Assembly (NCBI GenBank): GCA_965153355.1
Contig: OZ231127.1
Span: forward strand, 77,624,001-77,688,000
DNA: 64,000 bases
From: Flaccisagitta enflata
Taxonomy: Eukaryota; Chaetognatha; Sagittoidea; Aphragmophora
Reading direction: 5' to 3'
Under the pieces are notes generated by a model that had not been told where the DNA came from, ran no database searches, and saw nothing but the letters and a program-made list of their open reading frames with translations. Shown one piece after another: positions 10,791 to 21,519 of the stretch. Both the position numbers and the translations under genes were made by a program. Numbering within the stretch: position 1 is the stretch's first letter; every line of letters begins with the position of its first letter.

Positions 10791-11811
10791 ACTTGGATGA
10801 CGACAATGTTGATGGTGACAACGACAACGGCGACGTTGCTGCCGATATCGACGATGACAACAATGGCGACGATGACGACGATGACGACGAATACGAAGCG
10901 AGATGCGTGAGGCGCCTTTGAGGACGGCGCGCGCGGCTGAAAGAGCGGCTGAGAAAGCGCCACCAGAAAACGAAACCTTTTTTCTTTGCGACTTTCGAAT
11001 GACAGAAATATGGGAAGAATTGACTCGGGGAAAAACGCCTTTGTAGAATATCTACTCTACACATTTATCATCTATTTTGTGCTCATTCATCGCATTTATA
11101 ATAATTAAATTCGTCATGCACATCTCATTCTTGCGCTAAAGGATTAACAATGTTTTGGCCTTTTTCGTTTGTTATTGACGAATTTCCCTCCCGAGAAAAC
11201 AGAGGGAAAACTGCCCTAAAATCTATAAATTGGTGTTCATGTTCATGTTTATGGATATTAATCTTTTGGCCTGGTTTGTTTCTTCGATATCATGTTACAT
11301 GTCGTGGATTTTGATGTCCTAGTATAAAAGATTCGCAGTCACTAATCATGATTTGATTTTGCATGGTTCAAAATATTCATAATAATACTTGCATGCAACT
11401 GCACTGTGACATGGTTTTCCGATCAAACAAAAATCATTTTCAAGAATAACAAGGCAACCTTTGTGGCCTCTGAATGCCTGAATAAAGACTTGAAGACTCG
11501 AAGACTTGACACTTAATTTGCATATAATAAGGGAGAGTAAAATGTTTGAAACAGTACTTGTTTCATCGCGGTCGTGTGTATACAGTTGGAATGAGGGCGC
11601 CCTTAAAGACAATACAGTATACATGGCAGTCACTGTTTCCCTGATCATACATGGATGGACACTCTCAGTGAGCTTTGGTTTGAATAAATCTGGTTACATC
11701 GGCGAAAGAAATGATAAGAGCAAGCCTGACTTATCAGAATTGTGACGATTTGTAAACAAGAACTTTGTACCCGATGGAACAGAATGAAGATTGTTACCAT
11801 CAACGAGTACA
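10791..11811. other. Arm sequence, CpG-rich then AT-rich, no gene seen
   Basis: 10850-10970 is CpG-rich (GACGACGATGACG, GGCGCGCGCGGC). The rest is AT-rich. 11470-11540 matches the right arm at 49615-49690, but 11541-11811 is absent there. Open frames of 79-100 codons (11346-11745) show no recognisable domain. Confidence 0.5.
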
Positions 11812-12219
11812 GACGAAAGTGAAATACAAGAAGTTAACCCCCTAAAAACTGTAGCCCCCCCCCTACAGCCTAAACCGCTGAATAAAGAGAGGCATATAAG
11901 GTAGCGAATAGTAGCTTATATCAATATAATTAGCCTCATCAGAGCGATTATGGAATTTCATTCCTAGTCTAGAATTATGGCTTAAAAACTAGCTAAAAAT
12001 AATATTTTTAAATTTTACTAAATATGTAATTTTTCACTAGTTTTTTAGCAATATCTTCATAACGGGGATCAAATTCCAAAATCGCTCTGATGAGGCTAAT
12101 TATATTCATATAAACTGCCATTCTCTATCTTATATGTCTTTTTTTGTTCAGTGGTTGAAGCTGTAGGGGGGGTGCTACAGTTTTTGGGGGGTTAACTTCT
12201 TGTATTTCACTTTCGTCTG
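11812..12219. mobile_element. Inverted-repeat element, largely left-arm only
   Basis: The outer ends ACGAAAGTGAAATACAAG and CTTGTATTTCACTTTCGT are perfect inverted repeats. The pairing continues imperfectly for about 160 bp (GAAGTTAACCCC, CTACAG, TAATTATAT, GCCTCATCAGAGCGAT). A central loop lies near 12000. This is a fold-back or MITE-like element. The right arm keeps only the first 60 bases (48946-49010) and then switches to other sequence. Confidence 0.7.
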
Positions 12220-12765
12220 TAAGAGATAGATAGATGTATCATGGATAAAAGCCAGACTGAGATTTGTGACCATGAGACGCACTAAAACTTATTCTATAAT
12301 CAGCAACCTATTCTGCTCATTTCATAATTTTCAATCAATCAATAAGATGACTTTAAATTGATTTGAGTTTGAGAGTTTGAGGGAGAAATCTGTCTGAAAT
12401 TTCTCCTTAGTATGGGTGAAAAATGATTAAATATTGGGAATGCGAAGGTCATTTGACACATGCCCAATCTTCTATTTGAATAGAAAACAGAAACATCAAA
12501 GAAACAAGAACATGGCACGCGCAGGATCACCACGCGCAGGATCACCAATAACAATCGCGTTATGTCTCATTCAGTTCCATTACGAAAATCTAAGATTTCT
12601 AAGGCAGTGATAGCCACTTCACCATCAAATCGTCTCTAACTTACGCTATACTAGGTATGCAGATTAGTATCAAATCATAGGATAGAATATGATGTGACAC
12701 AGCTGAGTCATTGACTCATAAGATGGGTGGTTAAACTGTACAATTCATATTTTCAATGTGTCATA
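12220..12765. other. Arm sequence, no gene seen
   Basis: Contains a private 16-bp tandem duplication, CACGCGCAGGATCAC twice near 12515-12545; the right arm has one copy (48635-48650). Otherwise matches 48412-48960. Confidence 0.5.
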
Positions 12766-13574
12766 CAGGGTGTTTCAAGTGAGTTGCAACATAAAGAATC
12801 GACATATCTCTGCTTCTAGGAACCTCTAAGTATTTTCTGAAAGATGATCTACAAAGATCTTTGTCTTCAGTTTCTTCATACCAAACCTCAACTTTAAGTA
12901 ATTGATAGATGTGTATCAGTAAAAAATCAAAAGAGCAGTCATTTCCAGTGGAAAAATTATCTTTTTATAGATGTACCTACTAGTAGCTTACTCTAAATGC
13001 TTGCCATCTTTAAAGGAATTGAGCTAGAACCCTGGGATTGGTCTCAAAGGAAAGATAATATAGCATATATCGCTTGTCTGCTTTGAAATCAGGGAAACTT
13101 TGAACTTTTAATAACATTGCTAATGATTTTGGTCAAACCTCATCAGAACATTGATTGCAATTTTTGCAAAGGTCAATCAATTTTTTTCTCAAATAGTGAA
13201 AACCTGCCAAATTTTTTAAGAGATATGAAATCTTTGACATATTATCTGTCATTTGAGACCAATCCCAGAGTTCTAGCTCAATTCGTTAAAAAATGGCACG
13301 CAGTTAAAGAGAGCTACTTCCAAGCACAGTAAGAAGTAAAAAAAAAAAAAAAAATTGATAAAGATGGAAATTGCATATGTTATTCTCAGATATGTGGTGT
13401 CTAGATGAGTTGTCTGATTATCATGAAATTTTGCATGCAAAAACTGAAGACCAAGATCTTTATAGAACTTTTTTTCTGAAACTGATTTAAGCTCCTAGAA
13501 GCAAAAAGATATGTAGATTCTTTATGTTGCAACTCACTTGAAACACCCTGTTTGCAACTCACTTGAAACACCCT
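12766..13574. mobile_element. Long-TIR DNA transposon derivative (CAGGGTGTTTC), both arms
   Basis: Ends CAGGGTGTTTCAAGTGAG and CTCACTTGAAACACCCTG are inverted, and TA lies outside each end, which fits a Tc1/mariner-type TA duplication. The inverted repeat continues imperfectly to the middle (GAATTGAGCTAGAACC near 13016 and GGTTCTAGCTCAATTC-like near 13270), so it is almost a full fold-back. The last 24 bases are duplicated in this arm (13527-13550 and 13551-13574) but not in the right arm (47635-48411). The 71-codon open frame 13117-13332 has no recognised domain. Confidence 0.75.
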
Positions 13575-14286
13575 GTACAATGTGAAAAATCAATGTGCTA
13601 CTGACAAATAAAACATGGCTGGGTACACGGTCACCCAAGTCGCGTCCAGGTGAGCAAAGGCAGTGATGAGATAGTCCAACCAAATATTTGGTCAGGAACA
13701 GAGTGAAGCTAACCTGTAGTAAATGGAGCTCCATAATATTAAGCATGGAACTCACGTCTGACGAACCGGCGCATCCTTTCATTCCGAATCACAAGAAACC
13801 TGTCAAATTGACACTTCTTGTGACTTTAATTTACATGTCTGTCGTCTTCTCGGTTTTACATCAAATGACACGTCGTCCTCTTTCTTTTACGAGTCGTCTT
13901 CCCTCTCGCAAAGGCGAATCGTAAAGGGATATGGGACGGGGGAAGGGGGGGGAGTCGTAATGTGATGGAAGAGGGGGGGAGTCGTAATGGGATGGAGGAG
14001 GGGGGAGCGGTTGAATCGCACATGCGAGAGAATCTCGTCAATAATAGAAGAGAATCGATCTCTCAGTCAGTAGTCGATGAACATTGCCTCAGGCTCTACT
14101 CAAATTCACCACATTTGCATGTCTAGCAATAAGAGGAAAAAACAAGCGGCTTCGCCATAATGTGTTCCACGATAACTTGATTTTGTGTAAAAAGATTATG
14201 CATAAACTCTGTTAAAATATCTAATATTCATGATCGGTTAGATTTGTGTTATACATAATGGCCGCCTGTGGGCGGACTCACTGCTC
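13575..14286. other. Arm sequence with short G-rich repeats, no gene seen
   Basis: 13921-14010 holds three GTCGTAATGGGATGGAGGAGG-like units of about 33 bp. The remainder is unremarkable. It includes a stretch related to F1 heads near 13610-13660 (AAACATGGCTGGGTACACGG...AGTCGCGTCCAGG). Matched at 46930-47634. Confidence 0.55.
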
Positions 14287-14527
14287 ATTAGGAGAAAACT
14301 GGGTTGTGTGACACACAATGGAGAAACCTAGGCTGTGTAACACACATTTGTTGAAAACTGAGATGCGTGACACACATTCGGAGAAAACTGGATTGTGTGG
14401 CATACATTTGGAGAAAACTGGGTTGTGTTGCATACAGTCAGAGAAAGCTAGGCTGTGTGACACACACTCAGAGAAAACTGGGTTGTGACACACATTTGGA
14501 GAAAACTGGGCTGTTTGAATCACATTT
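14287..14527. repeat. 30-bp tandem repeat
   Basis: Eight diverged units of GAGAAAACTGGGTTGTGTGA followed by CACACATTCG. Because 30 is a multiple of 3, both strands are open (81-84 codons with a regular Cys/His/Phe pattern). The mirror array is 46677-46925 with nearly the same unit order. A coding role is possible but not supported. Confidence 0.9.
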
Positions 14528-14827
14528 GGCCTCTTATAGAGCAGCGTCTCCGCAACTGAAAATCAAAAGTACAACAAAATGTGAGGTGAATTTGGAAGGG
14601 GGTTGTTTTTTGTATCAATAATCCATTGAGTGGATTGGGAACAGATAAAACATGAAAATGAAGACGCATACAGGATTCAAGAGATGATTAATTCCCACAT
14701 TGAATTATTTTGGCGAGCGAAGAACTGTTCTCGTGGGGCACGACAAATACGAATAGACCAGCGGACTGACAGACTGATGACTCAACTCTTGTTCTGTGCT
14801 ACAAAATACTCTGTCTCTGTCTCTGTC
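14528..14827. other. Arm sequence, no gene seen
   Basis: About 300 bp between the 30-bp array and the CA tract, matched at 46380-46676. The open frame (14630-15064) runs into the CA repeat. Confidence 0.45.
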
Positions 14828-15368
<541 letters not shown>

Positions 15369-15495
15369 CAAGGCCAGGTAGGCCAATAGGTGCGACGTGT
15401 GGATTGTCGAGCGAATGCGTTACCGACAGACAGACAAACCAGCCGACCGACCAACCAACGGAGACAGCCAGTTATAGAGGTGCTTTGTCGCACCT
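15369..15495 (+). mobile_element. F1 element, AGGTGCGAC subfamily, both arms
   Basis: Head CAAGGCCAGG, subterminal AGGTGCGAC (15388-15396), interior with GACAGACAGACAAACCAGCC, tail hairpin AGGTGCTTTGTCGCACCT (15478-15495), then A5. The 5' motif pairs perfectly with GTCGCACCT. Mirror copy 45698-45824. Confidence 0.78.
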
Positions 15496-16064
15496 AAAAA
15501 GTAACAATGATTTAACCGAGCTGTCAGGTATAGGTAGAACCCGCAATAGTTAACTTTAACAAGCTGGCTCACTAATTTTGAAAACCCCTGTAGTTAACAA
15601 CAGGAAATCAACAAGTTGAAACTAGTTTAAAATTCTAGAGAAAATATTATCTATTTTAGCTCATTTACAAATGATTTGTAGTAGATTTATAGTAGATTTA
15701 TAGTTTCGCCCAGATATAACGGACCCAGGAGTAACGGAAAGCCGCCGTTAACAGAATAAAAAAATCTAGATTCTTCAATCTTCATGTCAATTCTTTAAAA
15801 TTTCTACGATGTCGATAACGAAAACTCGCCTACATAGTGGATGAAAGTTGTTGGTCCCTTAACATCATTCCAGATTTTCGCTTTCGGTCCGCTACGTTAG
15901 TACAACTTAGCCGTACTGATAAAAGTCAGCGAAAGTTTCTCTCAACACAAAAATTTTCTCCTCGGAACAGAAGTTTATTTTTACTACAAACAGGGAATGC
16001 CACTTGTAACTCAATTAACGATATGTACGACTTCTGATGGCATTCTTGAACATATTCATCATGA
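15496..16064. other. Arm sequence, no gene seen
   Basis: AT-rich. Contains GATATAACGGACCCAGGAGTAACGG, a motif type also seen near 8395-8440. The 66-codon open frame 15837-16037 is kept in the right arm but has no recognisable features. Confidence 0.45.
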
Positions 16065-16307
16065 TTATTTCACGTAAGTGGCCTTAACCTGCAGATTATC
16101 GCCTACCAGAAACTGATAACCCTGTTGGTCTTTTGCATCAACTATTGAATTTTCACTATTGACATTAACAGGAGCCATGACACATACATCCTTAGCGTCT
16201 CCATCGACCCTCTCCATCACAGACACCATGTACAGAGGTGGCATGTTCACAGAGGAACCTCGTTCAGCACAAAAAACAACAGAAGGTAATAAGAGGTATT
16301 TTGCCAA
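16065..16307 (-). CDS. Unrecognised 80-residue open frame, possible exon
   Basis: The minus strand encodes a chain ending VCVMAPVNVNSENSIVDAKD...LVGDNLQVKATYVK. The composition is not repeat-like and reads like a beta-rich extracellular or coat-like exon, but I recognise no family. The last codons overlap a possible splice donor, TAC|GTGAAA. A pyrimidine-rich stretch and AG lie upstream near residue 17. Over about 150 bp the right-arm copy (44886-45128) has no differences in the last 55 codons, while the N-terminal part differs at R17Q, G18C and P23S. This could be a gene fragment, a transposon exon or chance. Confidence 0.25.
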   Translation of the reverse strand: MAKYLLLPSVVFCAERGSSVNMPPLYMVSVMERVDGDAKDVCVMAPVNVNSENSIVDAKDQQGYQFLVGDNLQVKATYVK

Positions 16308-16794
16308 AATCTAAACACCGACAGTGGTCAAACACCATGAAATGATGATAGAGATTGTTACAGATGAACAAGCAAACAAATTATTGAACCCATGAATTAA
16401 CGGCCAGTTCCTACGTGCAGATGATAGCGTTTAAACCTTCAAACAGCCCACTCAGTCGTTCCCCGTTTGTTTGCCCACTCCACTCATTGGCTCTGCGGCG
16501 CTCTGCAGCACTATGCTCATTTCCGTCGCTTGCTTTATTCTCAGGCTTGTTCAATACACACTTTGTGGGTGGGTTGTAATTTAGGAATGCGTTCATGCCA
16601 TAAGTTGATTGAATGCGTTCATGCCATAAGTGTGATTAACGGGGATAATCGCTATTGTTATCGTGAATAGAAACACACCATTAAGGAGAAGAGATATGCG
16701 GACTTACAACAACTGATGCTGGGTCACTCTTGCTGATGGACGGACAAAGCCATTAAGGAGAAGAGAGATGCGGACTTATAACAACTGATGCTGG
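16308..16794. other. Arm sequence with arm-specific short duplications
   Basis: GAATGCGTTCATGCCATAAG occurs twice (16586, 16613). A block of about 50 bp starting CATTAAGGAGAAGAGA occurs at 16678 and 16749 in this arm only. 16470-16500 has an inverted CCAAT box, TCATTGGCTCTGCGG. The open frames on both strands (61-67 codons) are not recognised. Confidence 0.5.
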
Positions 16795-16976
16795 GTCACA
16801 ATATCGTTGTTGACGGTTGGGCAGGGGCGGCTAACCCCCATCCACATCCAACGCCCCACTCAACCCCCTTCCCAACACAGACATACGCAAAAAACTTCCA
16901 AAACGCTTATTTTCCCACTTTTCAAACTCCTGCTGATGGACGGACAAAGCCCCTGATAGAGTTGCGTATCTGCAAC
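16795..16976 (+). mobile_element. F1 element, GTTGC subfamily, both arms
   Basis: Lacks the CAAGGCC head; begins GTCACAATATCGTTG, as does the copy at 58100. Interior has GGTTGGGCAGGGGCGG, CGGACAAAGCC and ends with hairpin GTTGCGTATCTGCAAC followed by A4. The 5' motif in this copy is partly decayed (GTTGTTGACGG). Mirror near 44245-44432. Confidence 0.6.
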
Positions 16977-17041
16977 AAAAATCAGAGAAGGGCAGAAAAG
17001 AGAGGGATAAAAAGAGAATAGTCGCAAAAGCGTTTGATGGT

Positions 17042-17708
17042 CAGCGGTACCCGTTGCCCCTATGTGAGTATATGTGAGTGTGTGTTGGTGAGAGGGGCAG
17101 TTGCCTCAAAGGGACCGATGACCTATACTTTGTAAGTTCTGAAGGTCTAGGCTTGAATTTGAGCCATGAGGCTGTGATTTGAGCCATGAGGCTGTGATTT
17201 GAGCCATGAGGGGATGATTTAAGCCTCAGGGGATGATTTAAGCCTCAAGGCTGTGATTTCATCAAAGACGCTGGGATTTAAGGCTTTTGGCTGGGATTTG
17301 AGCCTCGAGACTGGAATGTGAGCCTCTAGGCTGGAATGTGAGCCTCGAGGCTGGAATGTGAGCCTCAAGGCTGAGATGTGAGCCTCGAGGCTGGGATGTC
17401 GGCCTTAAGGCTGGAATGTGAGCCTCAAGGCTGAGATGTGAGCCTCGAGGCTGGGATGTCGGCCTTAAGGCTGTGATGTCAGCCTCTAGGCTGGGATGTC
17501 TGCCATGAGGCTGGGATGTCAGCCTCAAGGCTGGGATTTGAGCCTCGAGGTTGGGATTTGAGCCTTGAGGCTAGGATTTTGGGCCTTGAGGCTGGGATTT
17601 GAGCCTCAAGACTAGGATATGAGCTTCCAAAAATTGGACGTATGAAGGAGGAAGAATTTGCCCTGTGTCCAAAAGCATAGGTCATCAGCTCCTTCGGGGC
17701 TGCTGCCC
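17042..17708 (+). mobile_element. F2 element filled with about 21-bp repeats
   Basis: Head GGTCAGCGGTACCCG starts near 17039. The subterminal GGGGCAGTTGCCTCAAAGG (17095) is complementary in part to the tail CCTTCGGGGCTGCTGCCC (17691-17708), followed by A5. Between lie about 22 diverged units of GGCTGGGATTTGAGCCTCGA (17145-17625). The unit itself contains the palindrome GCCTCGAGGC. The matching right-arm region (43490-44180) has a similar but not collinear repeat number. Confidence 0.65.
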
Positions 17709-18157
17709 AAAAACAAAAGAAGGAAAAAAATGAAGGGAGACAGGGAGAGAGGGAGAGTATTAGAATGGTCTGTTCGAATATCAAGTGATTCTAAAAGTAG
17801 CTTTGGATAATATACATCATATGTATAGTAGAGCAATCAAATCATTTTATTAGCAATCTTGACATTATATGTCCGTCAGTAAATCCAAAGTGTATAATAC
17901 GCTGATTCGGCAATTTAAATTCTTGGATTCTGTCATGTATCAGATGCTCGACCATTAAGACATGACACACTGAGTTGAATTTTCAAATCTTGCAGCCTTT
18001 TCATGATGGAACCCTCTGTCGCGGAGAAACCAGTGCAGTATTTGAGATTAAGCAATGTTTTTCTTAGTTTCTGAGTTTTCTTATTCCTCCAACTGGTTGA
18101 CACTTTTGCCGCGTTGGTGAGAGACATCTTTTAGTATATCACTTACACATCTTTTTC
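17709..18157. other. Arm sequence containing a conserved 64-codon open frame
   Basis: The minus-strand open frame 17933-18127 (MSLTNAAKVSTSWRNKKTQK...) is identical in amino acids to 43100-43294 in the right arm. It is basic and Ser/Lys-rich with no recognised domain. Identity is expected from high arm similarity here, so it is weak evidence for coding. Confidence 0.35.
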
Positions 18158-18746
18158 ACTTGCGCAACTCTGTAACTGGTCATGCCCATTGGTGTTTGTC
18201 AGTCCATCCATTGGTCAGTTGGTCTGTATCACTGTTTTTTCGGCTTTTGCGGGTGGTTATTACATTACTGCTGCTGCCCAATTGCTTTGTTAACCATTTT
18301 ACGGACTGCCCCCGCCCACCCACATGCGACTTAGCCATGTATCCAGCTTAGTTATGATTGTATTTAGCATATATTTATGTCTTATATGTTTTTAGTTGCG
18401 TGCTTCGCGACTCTACACCCCGCTTTGTCTGTCCGTCGCTCGGTCAGTCCTGATTTTACTTTTTTGGCGTTTTTGAGAGTTTTGAGCTTGTTACTCCTGC
18501 CCAAATGCCCCAGTGACCTTATCCATCACTGCCCCTGCCCACCCGCACGCGACTGGGGTAGCCGTGTATCCAGCCTTGTTTAGTTGCATGCACTCCGCTT
18601 TAGCCCGCTGTATCTGTTGGTCAGACTGTCACTTGGCTTTTTTTGGCATTTACGGGTGGTTTTTGCAATGAGCTCTTGCCCAAATGCTTGGGTTAGCCTA
18701 TTCTTGATTGACCCTGCCCACCCGCACGCTACTTTGGCCGGCCTTA
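18158..18746 (-). mobile_element. Head-to-tail array of three F1 elements
   Basis: Minus-strand copies occupy 18158-18351, 18394-18578 and 18582-18746. Each has an (A/C)AAGCTGG or CAAGGCTGG head, an AGTCGC(A/G)TG motif, GGGTGGGCAGGGGCAGT and a hairpin tail such as AGTTGCGTGCTTCGCGACT. The second and third copies are separated by only three bases, as if one inserted into the A-run of the other. The mirror array is 42482-43070. Confidence 0.72.
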
Positions 18747-18828
18747 GTTCAAAACATGGTACTCTGCATTAACGGCAAATTTGAGTTCAAAGAATTCATC
18801 CCCTGCAGAAACAGCTAAGTAAGAAAAA

Positions 18829-18905
18829 CAAGGCCGGATACACGGCAATCCAGTTGCGGACAGTTGGGCCGGAGCAGTGATGCAAAAACCGCTCACAACT
18901 AAACA
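18829..18905 (+). mobile_element. F1 head fragments
   Basis: One head copy (CAAGGCCGGATACACGGC, then CAGTTGCGGACAG) runs into a second head (AAACAAGGCCAGATACACAG) at 18900. Tails are missing. Mirror 42320-42400. Confidence 0.6.
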
Positions 18906-18947
18906 AGGCCAGATACACAGCCAACAATTCACCCAAGGATTGCACAT

Positions 18948-19454
18948 GATCAGCGGTACCTAATGACCTGCTTGGAGTGATCAGCTGAAGAAGTGGAGTG
19001 ACAGCAGGGCAGGGGCCCCAAAGGGCCAATGTCTTGTAGGACACAGGGGTGAATTTCCCTATGACCATTTGTCCTGAAGGGTGGGATTTCAGGCTTGAAA
19101 GGGCAAATTTGAGGCCCAATAGGGCATATTCCAGGCCGGAAAGGGCTTTTTACACCCTGGTATGGTTTGTTTATAGTCTTAGAGGGCTCAGTTTGGGCTA
19201 AAGAGCGCTGATTTTGGGCCTAATAAGGCTGATTTTGGATCTGAGAGAGCCAATTTTGCATCTGAGATCGTGAGAGAGCCAATTTTGGACCTAAGAGAGG
19301 AGATTTTAGGGCTGAGAGGGTTCATTTGGGCCTCTTAGACCAGATTTCAGGACTGAGAGCCCCCCGGGGGGGACATACAGACATACGGACAGACGGACAT
19401 ACGGAAATTCACCCCTGTGTCCTACAGGACATCAGCTCTTTGGGGCCGCTGCCC
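18948..19454 (+). mobile_element. F2 element, both arms
   Basis: Head GATCAGCGGTACC, subterminal CAGGGGCCCCAAAGGGCC with TTGTAGGACACAGGGGTGAA, interior of GAGAGGGCAAATTT-like units of 20-25 bp, tail GTCCTACAGGACATC...GGGGCCGCTGCCC then A6. The right-arm copy is 41786-42281. Downstream (19462) an F1-type segment begins directly. Confidence 0.68.
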
Positions 19455-19461
19455 AAAAAAT

Positions 19462-19668
19462 ACTCGCCGTGGTGGGCAGGGGCAGGAAAGCGGGCATGCA
19501 GGGGCAGGGCCATAATGCTCAGAAATCAGAATTGTAGCGGATTTTGCATTGCTTACCTGTTGCTTAGCCAGTGACTAAAAATGTGAGATGGACCAATGGA
19601 CCAATGGACCAACAGACGGATGGACTGACTGACATGGCAAGGAGTAGAGTTTCGTGGCCAATAAAAAT
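19462..19668 (+). mobile_element. F1 tail fragments
   Basis: 19470-19580 resembles the element at 1762-1985 (GGGCAGGGGCAG, CAGAAATCA, TTAGCCAGTGACTAAAAA). 19590-19668 adds a second tail-like piece (GGACCAATGGACC, GTAGAGTTTCG). Heads are absent. The right-arm match is 41590-41780. Confidence 0.5.
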
Positions 19669-19719
19669 GTTGTGATCTGTGACCAGAAGTAGAAACACCC
19701 CCTAAGTTAGGATCTGGTG

Positions 19720-20345
19720 GTGAGAGGGGCAGTAGCCCTAATCGGCTTGATTTTGAGCATGAAGGCTTGGATCAAAGCATCAAAGGTGGAATCAGAGCTT
19801 AGATGGAGGGATTTGAGCTTCAAGACAAGGTTCTAGTCTTGTGGCTGGGATTTGAGTCTTGTAGCAAGAAACTGAGCCTCGAGGCTGTAATATAAGCCTT
19901 GAGGCAAGGATATGAACCTTGAGGCAGGAATTTGAACCTCAAGGTGAGGATTTTAGCTGGCTTGAACCTTGAGATAGTGTTTGCGCCTCAAGAGTGAATT
20001 TCAGAATCTCCGGGAATGGTTGAGCCTCAAAGTGGGGATTTGTGCCTCAAGGTGGTGATTTGAGCCTTTTGGCAAGGGAGTAAGCCTCATGGCTGGGATG
20101 TGAGCCTTGAGGCTGGAGTTTGAGCCTTGAAACTGGGATTTGAGCCTCAAGGATAGGATTTGAACCTTGAGGCTGGGATTTGAGCGTCGGGACTGAAATT
20201 TGAGTCTCGAGACTGGAGTTTGAGTTTCGAGACTTGAGTCTTGAGACTGGAATTTGAGTCTTGAGGCAGGGAGTTGAGCCTCATGGCTGGAATTAGAATC
20301 TTGAGGCCAGGATTTAAGTCTCAATGCTGGTGCAGTTGATTTGAA
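19720..20345. repeat. About 21-bp degenerate tandem repeats, F2-type interior
   Basis: Roughly 28 units of GAGCCTTGAGGCTGGGATTT. The right arm has the same array at 40885-41500 with small length differences. Open frames (20001-20393 and partner) are repeat translations rich in Ser/Leu/Lys. Confidence 0.85.
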
Positions 20346-21519
20346 TCTTAATCTGCCGGATTTCAAGGGACTAAAAATCTTAGTCCCCTGCACGTGACTC
20401 TACACCTTGCTCTGTCAGTTGGTCTGTGCTGGAATTTCAGCTTCAAAGAGGGTGAAGAAAGGAGGTTGAGAAGGATAGATTTTTCCGTATATGAAAGCAT
20501 AGGTGATACCTTTCAAGTCCCATACAACAAGAGCCGAGTATTGATTTTTTTTTAAATGAAATGTAACAAATGTCCTCTACATAGGAACAACGATCTGATG
20601 AGACCAAACTAAAAATGAAAATGATTGACATAAAATGAAATATATAAAAAAATGGATGACACAGAATGAGATTGAAAAAAAATCAATAATACAAAAGAAA
20701 TTAAAAAAAGATTTTAAAAGTAGTTATTACTGTTTTCCTTCTTTTTTGGGAAGCTCTGCGACAGAGGGTTTAGGAAACTCACTATAGTCAGCTTTGTGCT
20801 GTGAGATATATTCACGGCGATATACAAAATGAGCTATTGATCATGGTGGTGAGATGAAAATAACCAAGTTTGACTCAGCGTAGTGTATAACAGCCCTTGT
20901 CTCCCAACGCAAAAAAAATACCTTAACGAATACTTTAAGATGGACCGATGGACCAAAGGACTGACGCGACAGACCAACGGACGGACCAAAAAGTGGCTTT
21001 TTCAATTCGCATAGCAGTAACTAAAAACGCCTATCCAATCCAGTTGCAGTTTCATCGATTATTAACATCAAGCAATCGGAGGCTGCAAATAGAATTTACG
21101 ACGACAACCGCAAATTCAATGGACTGAAGGTTTATGGAGAATTTGAAGAGTGCAAGTCACCACAGGCGATTAGAGGTTGGAAATCATAGTTTTCATTTCA
21201 TTATGAATTCAACAATCACCAAGGTAGACGAGTTTATAGACCAACCCGCGATCTGGTAATTAATTCATAATATGTGAAGTAAGGTTTAAAGTATATCACA
21301 ATCCAATTCAGGAGGAGAGTTATCTGAGGAAGCTTCAAGAAGGTCGTGTTGGACCTCTCTGGAACTGTGCCACGTCATCTTGGAAAAGATACCAGGTCCT
21401 AACATTTCTTTACCTAACATTCAGGAACACCTGTAACGTCAAGATACATCTTAAGCATCTCCTACCCTTGACTGTGTGGTGTATCTGCATGTAATGAGAG
21501 CATTAGCGCTATCGCTCAA
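20346..21519. other. Arm sequence, no gene seen
   Basis: AT-rich with A-runs (20640-20720). 20940-21010 has a (GACC)-like piece with ACCAAAGGACTGACGCGAC that looks like a decayed F1 core. Matched at 39730-40850. Confidence 0.5.

Noticed and set aside
14287-14527. CRISPR-like array (regular 30-bp units)
   Set aside because: Units are contiguous with no unique spacers, in an animal-type genome; it is a plain tandem repeat.
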